53,102 bases of DNA from Bradyrhizobium manausense (GCF_001440035.1 NZ_LJYG01000061.1:1-53102); one strand, 5' to 3'; positions 1 to 9,222 are shown, counted from the stretch's first letter. A program made the numbers and translations. Notes: generated by a model not told the origin, from the letters alone.

Positions 1-825
1 CCCTGCAATCCCAAAACAGGCCACAACGAATATTGCGATCCCAGCTCAATCGCTTAGCCGCTCTTCACGGACGACGAGGAAAGCTACCAGCAGCCAGGTG
101 ATCACGTTCGTCTCCAGTGATGGAGTTGAACGCGCTCATCCGCGCACAGTCAAAAACTCAAGCCGAAGTTTTTCAATTTCGGCCATTGGCTGAGGATTCA
201 AAGCAACGGTTGTGGCCGCTGTCGGTCCTATAAGCGGAATGCCAGGAACAGAAGAACCCCAACAACGCATGCCGCCAGTAACAGCAAGTAAATACCCACG
301 GCAACTCCCCGACTCATTTCAGATTAGGGATTTAAGTGAGAGCTTACGCCATCCCGGTGGCCAAGCTCAATTTTCCCCAGAAATAGCGCGGAACTGCCTC
401 GGACCGTCGGCCCGGGACTAAAAACTTCAAACGGAGCCGACGGTCCGTTGGGCAGGGCGCGTCACGCGGAGTGCCTGCGCTCGCAACAGTACTTTACCTC
501 TAAATGATCAAAATGAAAGAATTTTATTGCTGCATTAAATCAAATTAATCATGGTTGTTCAGTTTCCGGCGGCTAAGTGCACGCGGGCGGCGTGGAGCCA
601 AGGCACTTGGCTCGTCGTCGCAGCATTGGAGCATAGCCATTCAAGCTGAAAGCTTGGTTCCGCCGCCGGCGCGCTGCAGAGGGAAATATGGCGCCCGCCT
701 AACTCTGGACTTCGGGGCGTCCGTAGCTGGATCAGTCCGGGTCGGAGACCTTTATCGCTCATCGAGGGTAGCCAAAACTCCCCGAGACTTACGCGCTCGA
801 CAGTGCATGGCGAGGCCCCGCCGCT
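1..825. other. Gene-poor stretch at the window start
   Basis: No confident gene is visible here. Open frames on both strands lack a good ribosome-binding site and have unnatural composition. The stretch around 500-550 is AT-rich, like other islands in this accessory region. Two tiny frames are only possible: a 19-codon hydrophobic frame on the minus strand (105 down to 46, GTG start behind GGAG) and a 32-codon frame at 551-649 on the plus strand. Confidence 0.4.
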
Positions 826-1179
826 TTATTCATTGGCGGATCCAAGCTCCCGAGAAATACCCAAGTCAAAAGGCCTTAGCGTCGGGAGTAGGTCTTCCCC
901 AGGGTTGGCGACCTCAGACTCAAGCCGAGGTCGTTTGTCTTGGATGCAAAAGGCTGTCCAAAGCCGCTTGCCAAACCGCCCCCGTGCTCCCTGCCTTTCC
1001 GGTTGTGCCTCGTTGCGCATTAGTCCGGATAGTTTGAGCGCAGCCAAGCTGTGGAAATTGGTACAGTGATCGACCGCCAGGTTCGCCACATCAACTTTGT
1101 TTGTTGACGGATAGGACGACAGCAAAAACGTCGTACCGAGACAGCCAGCGACCGCCACTGCGATCAAGATCGTGCGCAT
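826..1179 (-). CDS. Small exported protein of unknown function
   Basis: 117 residues. The ATG at 1179 was chosen because the AGGAGG-type ribosome-binding site (from 1195 to 1184 on the minus strand) sits about 8 nt upstream; the open frame extends further but those residues look non-coding. The N-terminus (MRTILIAVAVAGCLGTTFLL) is a clear signal peptide or single membrane anchor, so the product is probably periplasmic or membrane-attached. The middle contains the segment DVANLAVDHCTNFHSLAAL; the C-terminal half is rich in Arg and Pro and less protein-like, so a recent frame change near the end is possible. I do not recognise a family. The gene stands alone, with gene-poor DNA downstream. Confidence 0.5.
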   Translation of the reverse strand: MRTILIAVAVAGCLGTTFLLSSYPSTNKVDVANLAVDHCTNFHSLAALKLSGLMRNEAQPERQGARGRFGKRLWTAFCIQDKRPRLESEVANPGEDLLPTLRPFDLGISRELGSANE

Positions 1180-1399
1180 AGGAGACCTCCTGGTCCCCCC
1201 GATTTGAGGGTTGGTCCAACCGCTCGGTGAAAGGTTCAATGGATGGGCGATCGATCGTGCCTCACCTTGTGGTGGAGGTATCGAGTACACGCCGCGGGAC
1301 ACAATTGTTCACCAGCAAGAGATGAAGGAAGTGCGTCAGAAGCCGCATTTGAAGCTCAACAGACCGAGTTGACTGGTACAAACAGCCATTCAATTTAGG

Positions 1400-2062
1400 T
1401 TATTGGTGACCTGCATAAGCGGATTTTGCGCGTTCATAGCAAGTGATGAGGTGTTTGTGATACGGATACAGAAACGCACCTCCCTGCGCGAATCGGCTTC
1501 CAAACCTGCTTTCATACGCTCGAAATGCTTGCTCATCGTCATGTAGAAACATGATGTCGTGTAACGTCATATTGCGGATCGCCACCAGAGGAACCGGAGA
1601 TCGCGAGATTGCGTTCCACTCAGGATTGTGGATCGCTTCTTCCCGGCACCTCGGATGAAACTGACCAATCATCAAACCAGACTTGACGATCTTCGGCTTG
1701 ATGGTCCGGTGGCACTCATCGAGTGCCCCTAGGAATTTCTCCTCGATATTCGGGAATACGATGAGCAGCGCTTTTAGCGCCTGCTCATGCCGCGCAAAGG
1801 GGGGCGCCTCCTTGAAGGGATTGACGTATCCCAAGATTACGTCGGCAATCGACCCGGCATCTTCTCCGTTCAATTCGTTATGAAACACCATGTAGAGGGA
1901 GTTCGCTTTAATCGAGGCCTCCACATAGGGACAAACCGTCTGAGGCGGGTAAGGACGTCTGACCTTTTCTTCCTCCCGCGCAAGATAGTTCCTGGCCCAG
2001 GCAAGAACTCGAGTGGCGGAGATAACGTCTTCAGTCGTCACAAAGCTCTGAATCTTCCGCAT
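1400..2062 (-). CDS. DUF6875-type protein divergent from an NRPS
   Basis: 220 residues, ATG at 2062. The sequence has the layout I associate with the DUF6875 family: an N-terminal region with VCPYVEASIK, a central GQFHPRCREEAIHNPEWN segment, then SPVPLVAIRNMTLHDIMFL near the C-terminus. It has no signal peptide or membrane helix, so it is probably cytoplasmic. The biochemical activity is unknown to me. It is transcribed away from the single-module NRPS at 2280, with about 220 bp of AT-rich DNA between the two start codons. That arrangement suggests shared regulation and a role in making, modifying or sensing the NRPS product. The family call rests on remembered motifs and was not searched; the reading frame itself is solid. 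Confidence 0.75.
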   Translation of the reverse strand: MRKIQSFVTTEDVISATRVLAWARNYLAREEEKVRRPYPPQTVCPYVEASIKANSLYMVFHNELNGEDAGSIADVILGYVNPFKEAPPFARHEQALKALLIVFPNIEEKFLGALDECHRTIKPKIVKSGLMIGQFHPRCREEAIHNPEWNAISRSPVPLVAIRNMTLHDIMFLHDDEQAFRAYESRFGSRFAQGGAFLYPYHKHLITCYERAKSAYAGHQ

Positions 2063-2134
2063 TTTCCTTCAATCCCCGCGTACTGTGCCCGGCCAGATTT
2101 AAAGCACCTTACATTAATACCTTGGGGATTTATT

Positions 2135-2160
2135 AATTCAACAAAATCATATATTGAATT
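2135..2160. promoter_or_regulatory. Dyad in the NRPS/DUF6875 divergent promoter region
   Basis: AATTCAA (2135-2141) and TTGAATT (2154-2160) form a perfect 7-bp inverted repeat with a 12-nt spacer, inside an AT-rich stretch (about 2105-2185) between two divergent genes. It could be an operator for a dimeric regulator acting on both promoters. AT-richness makes chance dyads more likely, and I cannot place a convincing -35/-10 pair with 17-nt spacing, so this is a candidate only. Confidence 0.35.
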
Positions 2161-2279
2161 TTCTCTAGATTATATTTAATCGAGTGGAATGACAATTGAA
2201 GATCGCAAACCATCGGCAAGGCAATCCAACCGGCAGGTTCAACACAGGTTTAACAGCCTGTCCTCAGCGACCAATCAGC

Positions 2280-5200
2280 ATGATTGAAGACGTGTACGCG
2301 CTGTCGCCGCTACAGCAAGGCATGCTGTTCCACAGTTTGTCGGCTCCCGGAACAGGGGTCTACACCGAGCAACTGCTGTGCGACTTGCACGAAGCAGTTG
2401 ACGAAGCCTCTCTGCGGCGCGCCTGGAGAATCGTGGTCGCTCGTCATCCGGCTTTGCGAAGCCAGTTTCGCTGGACCGACGTCAATGAGCCGCAACAGCA
2501 GGTGCAAGCACAGGTCGAGATCCCTTGGCAGCGACAGGACTGGCGCGGAATTCCAGATTCCGAACAGGATCGACGAATGGCTGATCTATTGGAGACGGAC
2601 CGTCGTCGAGAATTCGATCTCGCGCGAGCGCCGCTGCTTCGTCTAACCCTGGTACGTTGTGGCGAGGCGAAGTACCGCCTCATCTGGACGTTTCACCACG
2701 CGCTGTTGGACGGCAGGTCATTCCCGGCAATTCTTGGCGAAGTCTTCTCCTACTACGAGGCTCTCCGCGCTGGCACAGCAATAACGCTAGAGTGCCCCAG
2801 ACCTTATCGGGACTACATCAAGTGGCTGCAAACACGGGAGTTCTCCAAGTCCGAAACGTTTTGGAGGAGCACCCTTAAAGGCTTCACGGCGCCCACTCCG
2901 CTGGTGGTGGATCGCTTGCCGACCAACGAGCGGAACGTCGACGTCCAGGGCGGCAATAAGGAGATATTGTTGTCGCGTGAGATCACCTCCGCACTTCGTT
3001 CGCTTGCGGGGCAGAATGAGCTGACTCTCAATACGATCATCCAGGGGGCCTGGTCGGTGCTGCTAAGCCGGTATAGCGGCGAGGCGGACGTCGTGTTCGG
3101 AGTGACCAGGAGTTGTCGCCGAAGCGCGATCGAGGGCGCTGAAGCCATGATCGGCTTGTTCATCAACACATTGCCGTTGCGCGTGTACGTGGACCGCGAC
3201 GCCGCACTCATTCCTTGGCTTAAGGAAGTACGCGCGGCAATTGTGGCGATGCGCGAACATGAGCATACGCCGCTTGAGAAGGTGCAGGCTTGGAGCGATG
3301 TGTCAGCGGGCAGGCCGTTGTTCGAAAGCATCGTTGTATTTGAGAATCATCAACTGAACTCCCTGTTGCAAATGCGGGGACGGTCTTGGTCGACTCGGAA
3401 ATTCCATCTCTTTGAGCAATCCAATTATCCGATCACCTTGGCGGCTTACGACGGGACCGAGCTATGCCTGAAAATTGGATTCGATCGCGGTCGACTGGAT
3501 AGCGCGACGGCTGGCCGAATGCTCGGCCACTTACAAACACTGCTTGAGGCGATGGCAGAGAAGCCGAAGCAACGGCTCGGTGATTTGCCGCTATTGGGAG
3601 CGGCTGAGCGTCACGACCTGCTGGTCGCGTGGAATGAAACACTGGCAGACTACCCGAAGGATGGGTGCATCCATGAACTCTTCGAGGCGCAAGTCGATCG
3701 AACTCCGGACGCCGTGGCAGTGGAATTCGGCGAGCAGCGCCTGACTTATCGCGCCCTCAACCATCATTCAAATCAGCTTGCCCATCATTTGCGCGAATTG
3801 GGGGTCGGTCCCGGGGTTTTGGTAGCTATCTGCTTGGAGCGGTCGCCGGAGTTGATCATCAGCTTGTTCGGCGTCCTCAAAGCTGGAGGCGCTTATGTGC
3901 CAATAGATCCAGCCTACCCACCGGCACGCATCGCATTTATGCTGAAGGACGCCAACGCGCCCGTTCTACTCACGGAGCGCAAGCTGAGCCGAATTCTGCC
4001 CGATCTTAAAGCGAACGCCGTCATTTTCATGGATGACCCTGCAGTCTGTGCGGGGAGCGTCGGCAACCCCAGCCGCGCTGCGACCGACTCGAGCCTTGCT
4101 TATGTAAATTATACCTCGGGATCTACAGGAAATCCGAAGGGGGTCATGATTCCTCACCGAGCGGTCAGGAATCTGATGGCCTGGATGCAATCGACGTTTC
4201 CCTTGAACGAGGGCGATCGCGTATTGCAGCAGATTTCATTTAGCTTCGATCCCGCGGTCCTGGAAATCCTGGCACCGCTCTTCGTCGGCGCGCGTCTGGT
4301 CCTGGCACAGCCGGGCGGACATCGTGACCCAGCATATTTGGTCCAGACGATCATTCGATGCCGGATTACTGTCATGCACCTCGTGCCATCGACGCTGCGC
4401 TTGCTTCTGAAGATACCGGAACTCAAGGCCTGCCGAAGCCTCCGGCATGTGTTCTGCGGGGGCGACGTATTGACTGGAGAACTCGCCGGAGAGTTTTTTG
4501 GAATGGTCGGCGCAGAGTTGCATTATTTTTACGGACCAACCGAGGCCACAATCACCTCGCTGTTTTACTCAGTCCCGCGTCAGCACGCTGACGATGTTGT
4601 TCCCATTGGCTTGCCAGTAGCCAACACTCAGGCTCACGTGCTGGATGCTCATATGCGGCATGTCCCGGTCGGCGTCCCTGGCGAGTTATATCTGGGTGGC
4701 ATTCAGATAGCTCGGGGCTACCACAATCAGCCGGAATTGACGCGTGATCGATTCATTGGCGATCCTTTCAGCAAGGTGCCGGGAGCGCGGTTGTACAAAA
4801 CGGGTGATATGGTTCGACGACTGCCGAATGGCATGCTTCAGTTTCTTGGTCGAGTGGATCATCAGGTAAAAATTCGTGGCCATCGCATTGAACTCGGCGA
4901 GATTGAGACGGTCGTGACCACGCATCCAGCGGTGCAGGAAGCGGCGGTTGTAGCGCGAGAGAACTCAGCGGGGGACAAGAGACTGATAGCTTATGTGAGG
5001 CCGGCGATCTCGTCGGCTGGCCTCGGCGCCGAACTACGGAGCCTGTGCAGAGATCAACTGCCGACTTATATGATTCCTGCGGACTTCGTCTTCCTGGATG
5101 CATTTCCCACGACCCCTAACGGTAAACTGGACCGCGGGGCATTGCCATTGCCCGGTGTGAGGTCATCTCAGTCCGAGGAATTGTATGTGCCGCCAAGCAC

Positions 5201-6479
5201 TCCGATGGAAGAAGCGGTTATCAGCATATGGTGCGAATTACTTGAGCTGAAGAAAATCGGGATCAAGGACGATTTCTTCGAATTGGGCGGCCATTCGTTA
5301 ATGGCTGTGCGGATGATCAACCGGATCAAGCAAGTAACGAACGCAACCCTTGGGATTTCGGATCTCTACAAAAATCCGACAGTGGAAGAGCTATCAAAGG
5401 TCATTGCTACCCGAGGGCTAGCGACACGACCGCCGGTAGTTGAAATGCAGAAGGGCAAGGCGGAGCGCCCGGTGTATTTCGTTTACGCGGGGCCGGATGA
5501 ATTCGGGCTCGCCGAATTGCTGGATAGCCAGGTGTTCGGGATCGATATGCGTCCTTGGCCCCTGCAATGGCGTGCCGCGGTCGCAAACAACCGGAAATCC
5601 GCCTTCCCGACAATCGAACAATTAGTTGCGCCATATGCAGCAGCCCTGAGTGCACATTTAACGTCGTCATCCTGTGTGCTCGCGGGGCACTCCTTCGCAG
5701 GGATCATTGCCTTTGAAATGGCTCATCAAATGCAAAAGCAAGGTCGCCGGGTAGATCTGGTGATGTTGTTCGATACCTCTGCGACATATCCAACTACACG
5801 TGAAGTTGCTTGGCGGAAATGCCGACAAATTTGGAAGCAAGCTCCGAACGAGCTGTCTTCACCAACAATCGCATCGCGCTTGCAGCGCTCATGGCAAACC
5901 GTCCACTGGATGCTCGATGAGGAAGCGCGGAAGTGGTTTCGAGGCATCTGGAGAGGACGAAGCACTTTTACCACCATGGTCGACGAGGACGGGGCTCCGT
6001 TGCCGACGAGGCTCGTAGAACGATTGTATACGAGGATCCTGCGGTCTTATCGCCCGCGCCTCCTTGACACTCGGGGGGTTCTTTTTCGGTCAGAATCGGG
6101 GGACGGTATGCGGGGTTTGGACGACAGCCTTGGCTGGAAGGGTCTGTTTCTTTCGGGTCTGGAAATCATACCCGTGAATGGAGATCATTTGTCGATGTTC
6201 CGGGAGCACAATCGAACGCTAGCTCAGAGGATCAACGCAGCGCTGAAGCGATTTGGCACGATGTCGGAATGTGCCCAGATTGGGCCTCTACGTACGGGTC
6301 GAGCAGCAAGCACACAAGAGGGTAGCGCCTTCGATAATTCGGAGCCTGATACCCATCTCATTGATCAACATCGACTGGAGCATTACGAGGGCTTCGCCGA
6401 TTGCGGAGACGCTGATAACAGCGACGCTGCACGCCAGATTGCGTCCCGGCGGCAGGATGTGGAAAGAAGGGCTGGCTAA
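2280..6479 (+). CDS. Single-module non-ribosomal peptide synthetase (C-A-T-TE)
   Basis: 1399 residues from ATG 2280; the frame stays open to a TTG at 2196, but the added 28 residues do not look like protein and the condensation domain begins at MIEDVYALSPLQQG. Domains in order: condensation (about 1-410, HHALLDG at 139-145), adenylation (about 460-930, YTSGSTGNPKG at 611-621, YGPTE at 751-755), thiolation (GGHS, pantetheine Ser1006) and thioesterase (GHSFAG, Ser1138; likely His1303). All core catalytic residues are present. Such a module would activate one amino acid, join it to an acyl or peptidyl donor and release the product. No second module, MbtH-like gene or phosphopantetheinyl transferase lies in the window, so the donor must come from elsewhere. 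A tail of about 80 residues after the thioesterase has no recognisable domain. The neighbour is the divergent DUF6875-type gene. Confidence 0.95.
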   Translation: MIEDVYALSPLQQGMLFHSLSAPGTGVYTEQLLCDLHEAVDEASLRRAWRIVVARHPALRSQFRWTDVNEPQQQVQAQVEIPWQRQDWRGIPDSEQDRRMADLLETDRRREFDLARAPLLRLTLVRCGEAKYRLIWTFHHALLDGRSFPAILGEVFSYYEALRAGTAITLECPRPYRDYIKWLQTREFSKSETFWRSTLKGFTAPTPLVVDRLPTNERNVDVQGGNKEILLSREITSALRSLAGQNELTLNTIIQGAWSVLLSRYSGEADVVFGVTRSCRRSAIEGAEAMIGLFINTLPLRVYVDRDAALIPWLKEVRAAIVAMREHEHTPLEKVQAWSDVSAGRPLFESIVVFENHQLNSLLQMRGRSWSTRKFHLFEQSNYPITLAAYDGTELCLKIGFDRGRLDSATAGRMLGHLQTLLEAMAEKPKQRLGDLPLLGAAERHDLLVAWNETLADYPKDGCIHELFEAQVDRTPDAVAVEFGEQRLTYRALNHHSNQLAHHLRELGVGPGVLVAICLERSPELIISLFGVLKAGGAYVPIDPAYPPARIAFMLKDANAPVLLTERKLSRILPDLKANAVIFMDDPAVCAGSVGNPSRAATDSSLAYVNYTSGSTGNPKGVMIPHRAVRNLMAWMQSTFPLNEGDRVLQQISFSFDPAVLEILAPLFVGARLVLAQPGGHRDPAYLVQTIIRCRITVMHLVPSTLRLLLKIPELKACRSLRHVFCGGDVLTGELAGEFFGMVGAELHYFYGPTEATITSLFYSVPRQHADDVVPIGLPVANTQAHVLDAHMRHVPVGVPGELYLGGIQIARGYHNQPELTRDRFIGDPFSKVPGARLYKTGDMVRRLPNGMLQFLGRVDHQVKIRGHRIELGEIETVVTTHPAVQEAAVVARENSAGDKRLIAYVRPAISSAGLGAELRSLCRDQLPTYMIPADFVFLDAFPTTPNGKLDRGALPLPGVRSSQSEELYVPPSTPMEEAVISIWCELLELKKIGIKDDFFELGGHSLMAVRMINRIKQVTNATLGISDLYKNPTVEELSKVIATRGLATRPPVVEMQKGKAERPVYFVYAGPDEFGLAELLDSQVFGIDMRPWPLQWRAAVANNRKSAFPTIEQLVAPYAAALSAHLTSSSCVLAGHSFAGIIAFEMAHQMQKQGRRVDLVMLFDTSATYPTTREVAWRKCRQIWKQAPNELSSPTIASRLQRSWQTVHWMLDEEARKWFRGIWRGRSTFTTMVDEDGAPLPTRLVERLYTRILRSYRPRLLDTRGVLFRSESGDGMRGLDDSLGWKGLFLSGLEIIPVNGDHLSMFREHNRTLAQRINAALKRFGTMSECAQIGPLRTGRAASTQEGSAFDNSEPDTHLIDQHRLEHYEGFADCGDADNSDAARQIASRRQDVERRAG

Positions 6480-6552
6480 GACGTTGGCTGCAAGTGAGCT
6501 GTGGGCGTGTCACCATTGCGCGTAACCGCGCGTGGTGAATTGCGTATTGCCC

Positions 6553-6738
6553 TTATCGTCGACCGAGCAGCCGTCGTGCAGTCCGGGTTGATAACTTCCC
6601 TCTTCGCCGCATTGTCCTTGCCTCCGCTTGACGCAGCCGAAAACGAAGTCCTTCCAGTTCTGTAACAAGTGCGATTAGACCCTGCACTCGGTCTCTCAGA
6701 ATGGCCGAATAGTTGTAAACCTGACTTCGACTACTCAT
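6553..6738 (-). CDS. Small basic protein of unknown function
   Basis: 61 residues, ATG at 6738 with an AGGAA-type ribosome-binding site about 7 nt upstream. The N-terminal half (SQVYNYSAILRDRVQGLIAL) reads as an amphipathic helix and the C-terminal half is very Arg-rich. No family is recognised. Coding status rests on composition and the ribosome-binding site alone. It converges on the NRPS gene with a 73-bp gap. Confidence 0.35.
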   Translation of the reverse strand: MSSRSQVYNYSAILRDRVQGLIALVTELEGLRFRLRQAEARTMRRRGKLSTRTARRLLGRR

Positions 6739-7197
6739 CAGCAGTTCCTAGAAACAATGGCCGAAATGACCGCGGCGCTATCGGGAAAACTATGCAATCG
6801 CAAGTAGGCGCATGATGCAAGGCAAAAAGGTTAAAAAGGCCTACTAATGTAGTGTGAACGAGCGTGCGCTCCTTTCGCTTTGGTTTCGGATCGAGTTTCA
6901 CCTGAACCCTGCAGTTACAGCGCCTGCCAATCAGCCCTCAGCGTTTCGGACGAGAAACCAAAAGGGTTCGGATCGGTGGGGCGAAATGCGGCTCGGAAAT
7001 CCTGCGCCGATAGGAGGGTGGAAAGACCGCGGGCGTTTCATGGCGGACCCGACGCGGCTCGGCATCGAAAGCCACGAGTTCAGGCGTCTATAGCGAAATG
7101 GCCACACGTACAAAGGTTCCGCAGCTGCTGAAATGGATTTGGTGCTGCATCAGGCAGCCATTCGATTAGGATGGCGGAGTCATTGGATGGGATCGCC
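6739..7197. other. Gene-poor stretch after the NRPS
   Basis: No supported gene. A GTG-started frame at 6854-7093 is open on the plus strand but overlaps other open frames of similar quality, has no clear ribosome-binding site and matches nothing I know. A short AT-rich patch lies around 6830-6860. Confidence 0.4.
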
Positions 7198-7386
7198 ATG
7201 CGGTACAAAGCCTTCCTGGTGGACAGTAGCCGGCACCCGATCTGTGCCGCAAAGCTTGATTGCATCGACGAGCAGAGCGCGAGATATCGGGCCGAGCAAA
7301 TGTCTAGCGAGCACGATGTTGAGCTTTGGGAAGGCGATCGGCTCATTGCGGTCTTTCGAACCCCTGGGGGACGTCGGGACAACTAG
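7198..7386 (+). CDS. Small conserved-type orphan protein
   Basis: 62 residues from ATG 7198; an in-frame ATG at 7171 would add nine residues. I prefer 7198 because the protein then opens with MRYKAFLVDSSRHPI, resembling a family of small Bradyrhizobium proteins that start with a YRAYF/VD-like strand and end in an HDVELWEGDRLIAVF-like strand, also present here. These are soluble proteins of about 60-75 residues with no known function. The same frame stays open after the stop for another 36 codons with protein-like composition (to about 7496), which may be the remnant of a longer ancestor. Confidence 0.6.
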   Translation: MRYKAFLVDSSRHPICAAKLDCIDEQSARYRAEQMSSEHDVELWEGDRLIAVFRTPGGRRDN

Positions 7387-8554
7387 ACGCTGAGCGACAT
7401 CGGCTACATTGTTCGTCTGGAACGTGAATTGTGTACGCTCCTGCGAAATCAGCTGCTATGGTTGTCGCTTAGCCGTCGTCGGCTGGCAGCGCATCTTTAA
7501 TCCATCCCTCGCAGGACCTGCGCGATGCGCGCCAATACCACATCTTCGTCCCGATCTTAACTTTTTGCACCAACATCAAGCTTAACGAGCGGCTCTGGTT
7601 GCGCAACGGCAATGCCCTGATACGCTTTGGGTGCATCATGGCTGCGTGTTTGCGATGATCAGATATTCATCCTACGGCACGACAAACTTCTCGAGGCGAT
7701 CTCCTGCGGTCGAGGATTACGATCCACTTCGAGCAGCGTATGACGAGCTGTTGAAGTTACGCGAGAGCGTCGCCATCGCCGAAGCTAAAGCGGCGAAGCA
7801 GTCTCATGCAGGCTGGAAGGCAAATTGATCAAAAATGGCGGCTAAGCCGTTCAGGCAAAATGGTTCAGGCTTGGTCTGAAGGCTGGTTTCGCCTCTTTCG
7901 TATCTTGCCGCGCGCGCAATCTGCTTCTCATCGTGCATGTCGCGGATCCAACAGTGGGGACAGTCATGATCCCGCGGGCAACAGCAGGACTGTAATTCCG
8001 ACCTTGAGCACTCCAGCGGCTGCACACTACGCAAACGGCTACTCCGGTCATGGCGCTTCTCCCGAAAAAGTCGCCTAGCGAACTGAGCAATCTGAGTCTC
8101 CGCCTAGAGTCGTGGCATCGGAAATGGCGCCATTATTTATATTAATATGGCGAAATTTAAATTGATAATAATTAAAAATTAAACTATAAATTTAAAGACA
8201 AAAGCCGACGGTGGGCTTGTCGGGCCAACGACACCTCCCGGCAAGCAGCAGGCCTGGCCGTTGGATATGGTGCGGATGTCAGAAGCCAGCGGAGGAGGGC
8301 AGCATGAACCCGCAGCGACTGGAGGATTGGTTCATTGATTGAGTCGTGGACGCTGCCCGTAGAGGTCGATGAAGCTCTGGCCGCGAGGCTCCTGCTTGTC
8401 ATCTGACAGAACTCCAAATTATTCGAGGCAGGATCTCGGACTTCGAGGAGAACACCACGCGCTGAGATAAGGGGTACGTGGACACGACGACGAGAGGCCA
8501 GCCTGCCGCGCGAACCTAACACTGAGCTTTCCCAATTGTGAATGGGGGCTTTCA
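7387..8554. other. Gene-poor stretch with weak small frames and AT-rich DNA
   Basis: Nothing here is well supported. A 65-codon frame at 7631-7828 has a plausible helical C-terminal half (DPLRAAYDELLKLRESVAIA) but an unconvincing N-terminus. A 31-codon frame at 8050-8145 (beginning MALLPKKSPSELSNLSLRLE) has protein-like composition but no clear ribosome-binding site. Bases 8130-8205 are strongly AT-rich and follow a 10-bp palindrome at 8124-8133. Confidence 0.4.
8124..8152. promoter_or_regulatory. ATGGCG half-site cluster in AT-rich DNA
   Basis: The 10-bp palindrome ATGGCGCCAT (8124-8133) is followed 13 nt later by another ATGGCG (8147-8152), so the right arm of the palindrome and this copy form a second inverted repeat (CGCCAT...ATGGCG). 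Three half-sites at the edge of an AT-rich island look like an operator. No confident gene starts close by: the nearest, at 8555, is 400 bp downstream. Function is unknown. Confidence 0.25.
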
Positions 8555-8716
8555 ATGTCAAACTTCGTCGAAGATCTACAGATGCTCCGCTTGATCAGAG
8601 CATTTCAGAAAGTAACGGACCCAGCTGCTCGGCGTACGATCGTGATATTCGTAGAGGAGCAGGTGCAGAAGCAGGGCGCGAAAAAACCCGAGGATCGCAT
8701 GAGCGGGCCAGCCTAG
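8555..8716 (+). CDS. 53-residue orphan protein
   Basis: 53 residues, ATG at 8555 behind GGGGG about 7 nt upstream. The protein is soluble and mostly helical, opening MSNFVEDLQMLRLIRAFQKV and continuing with TDPAARRTIVIFVEEQVQ. This is the style of a short family seen in Bradyrhizobium (an acidic start, LLRLIRAFQKITDP-like core, then a V/I-rich helix). Function is unknown. The good ribosome-binding site and strong composition support it although it is short. Confidence 0.6.
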   Translation: MSNFVEDLQMLRLIRAFQKVTDPAARRTIVIFVEEQVQKQGAKKPEDRMSGPA

Positions 8717-9222
8717 CTGGGGGTGCCTGGCCGGACTGTCTGGTTCGTTCGGGCCTCCGTCGGAATGTTCGCTCGATAGTTATGCGATTTCGTCTCGACC
8801 CGGGCAGCGCGTCGCCAGTCTTCGTCCGTGCGATGCGCATTTGCCTGACTGCCTTCGAAGACACATCGTCGAAGTTGCTCGGCTGGTCTCAATTATGCAG
8901 CGAGGCCATTCGGAAAAATCCGCCCCGCAGCCGCGCCTTGCCTCAAGCTGAGGCCCCGAAAACCCCAATGTCTCAACAAGGTCTAAGCCGCAGCCGCGCT
9001 GCGGTTCACGGTTCAGAAGAACGCGGGTTGCCTGAGGTGTCGAAACCGACGCGCCCGACGATTCCGCTTAGAGGGCTCTGCTATCAGTCAGAGGGCGGAG
9101 CAGCTAAAGGTACGCCCGGTCGCTCCCCAGCGGTCTCAAGGGAGCAATAGTCTTGCTACCGCCGATTGGTTGCACTTTTCATCGTATCCGCCCACCCTAT
9201 CGACGTCGTGATTCGGGGAATC
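8717..9222. other. Gene-poor stretch before the short H-NS-like gene
   Basis: No supported gene. One plus-strand frame (8542-9150) is long, but it contains the real 8555-8716 gene in another frame and reads as Arg/Ser-rich non-protein sequence. Confidence 0.4.

Noticed and set aside
212..421. 69-codon plus-strand frame in the first gap
   Set aside because: Low-complexity composition, no ribosome-binding site and no resemblance to any family I know.
551..649. 32-codon plus-strand frame with a W--GTWLVV-like run
   Set aside because: Vaguely like small Bradyrhizobium proteins, but no ribosome-binding site and too short to trust.
6854..7093. 79-codon GTG-started frame on the plus strand
   Set aside because: Overlaps other open frames, lacks a ribosome-binding site, and its composition is not clearly protein-like.
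8542..9150. 202-codon plus-strand frame
   Set aside because: Contains the better-supported 8555-8716 gene in another frame and reads as Arg/Ser-rich random sequence.
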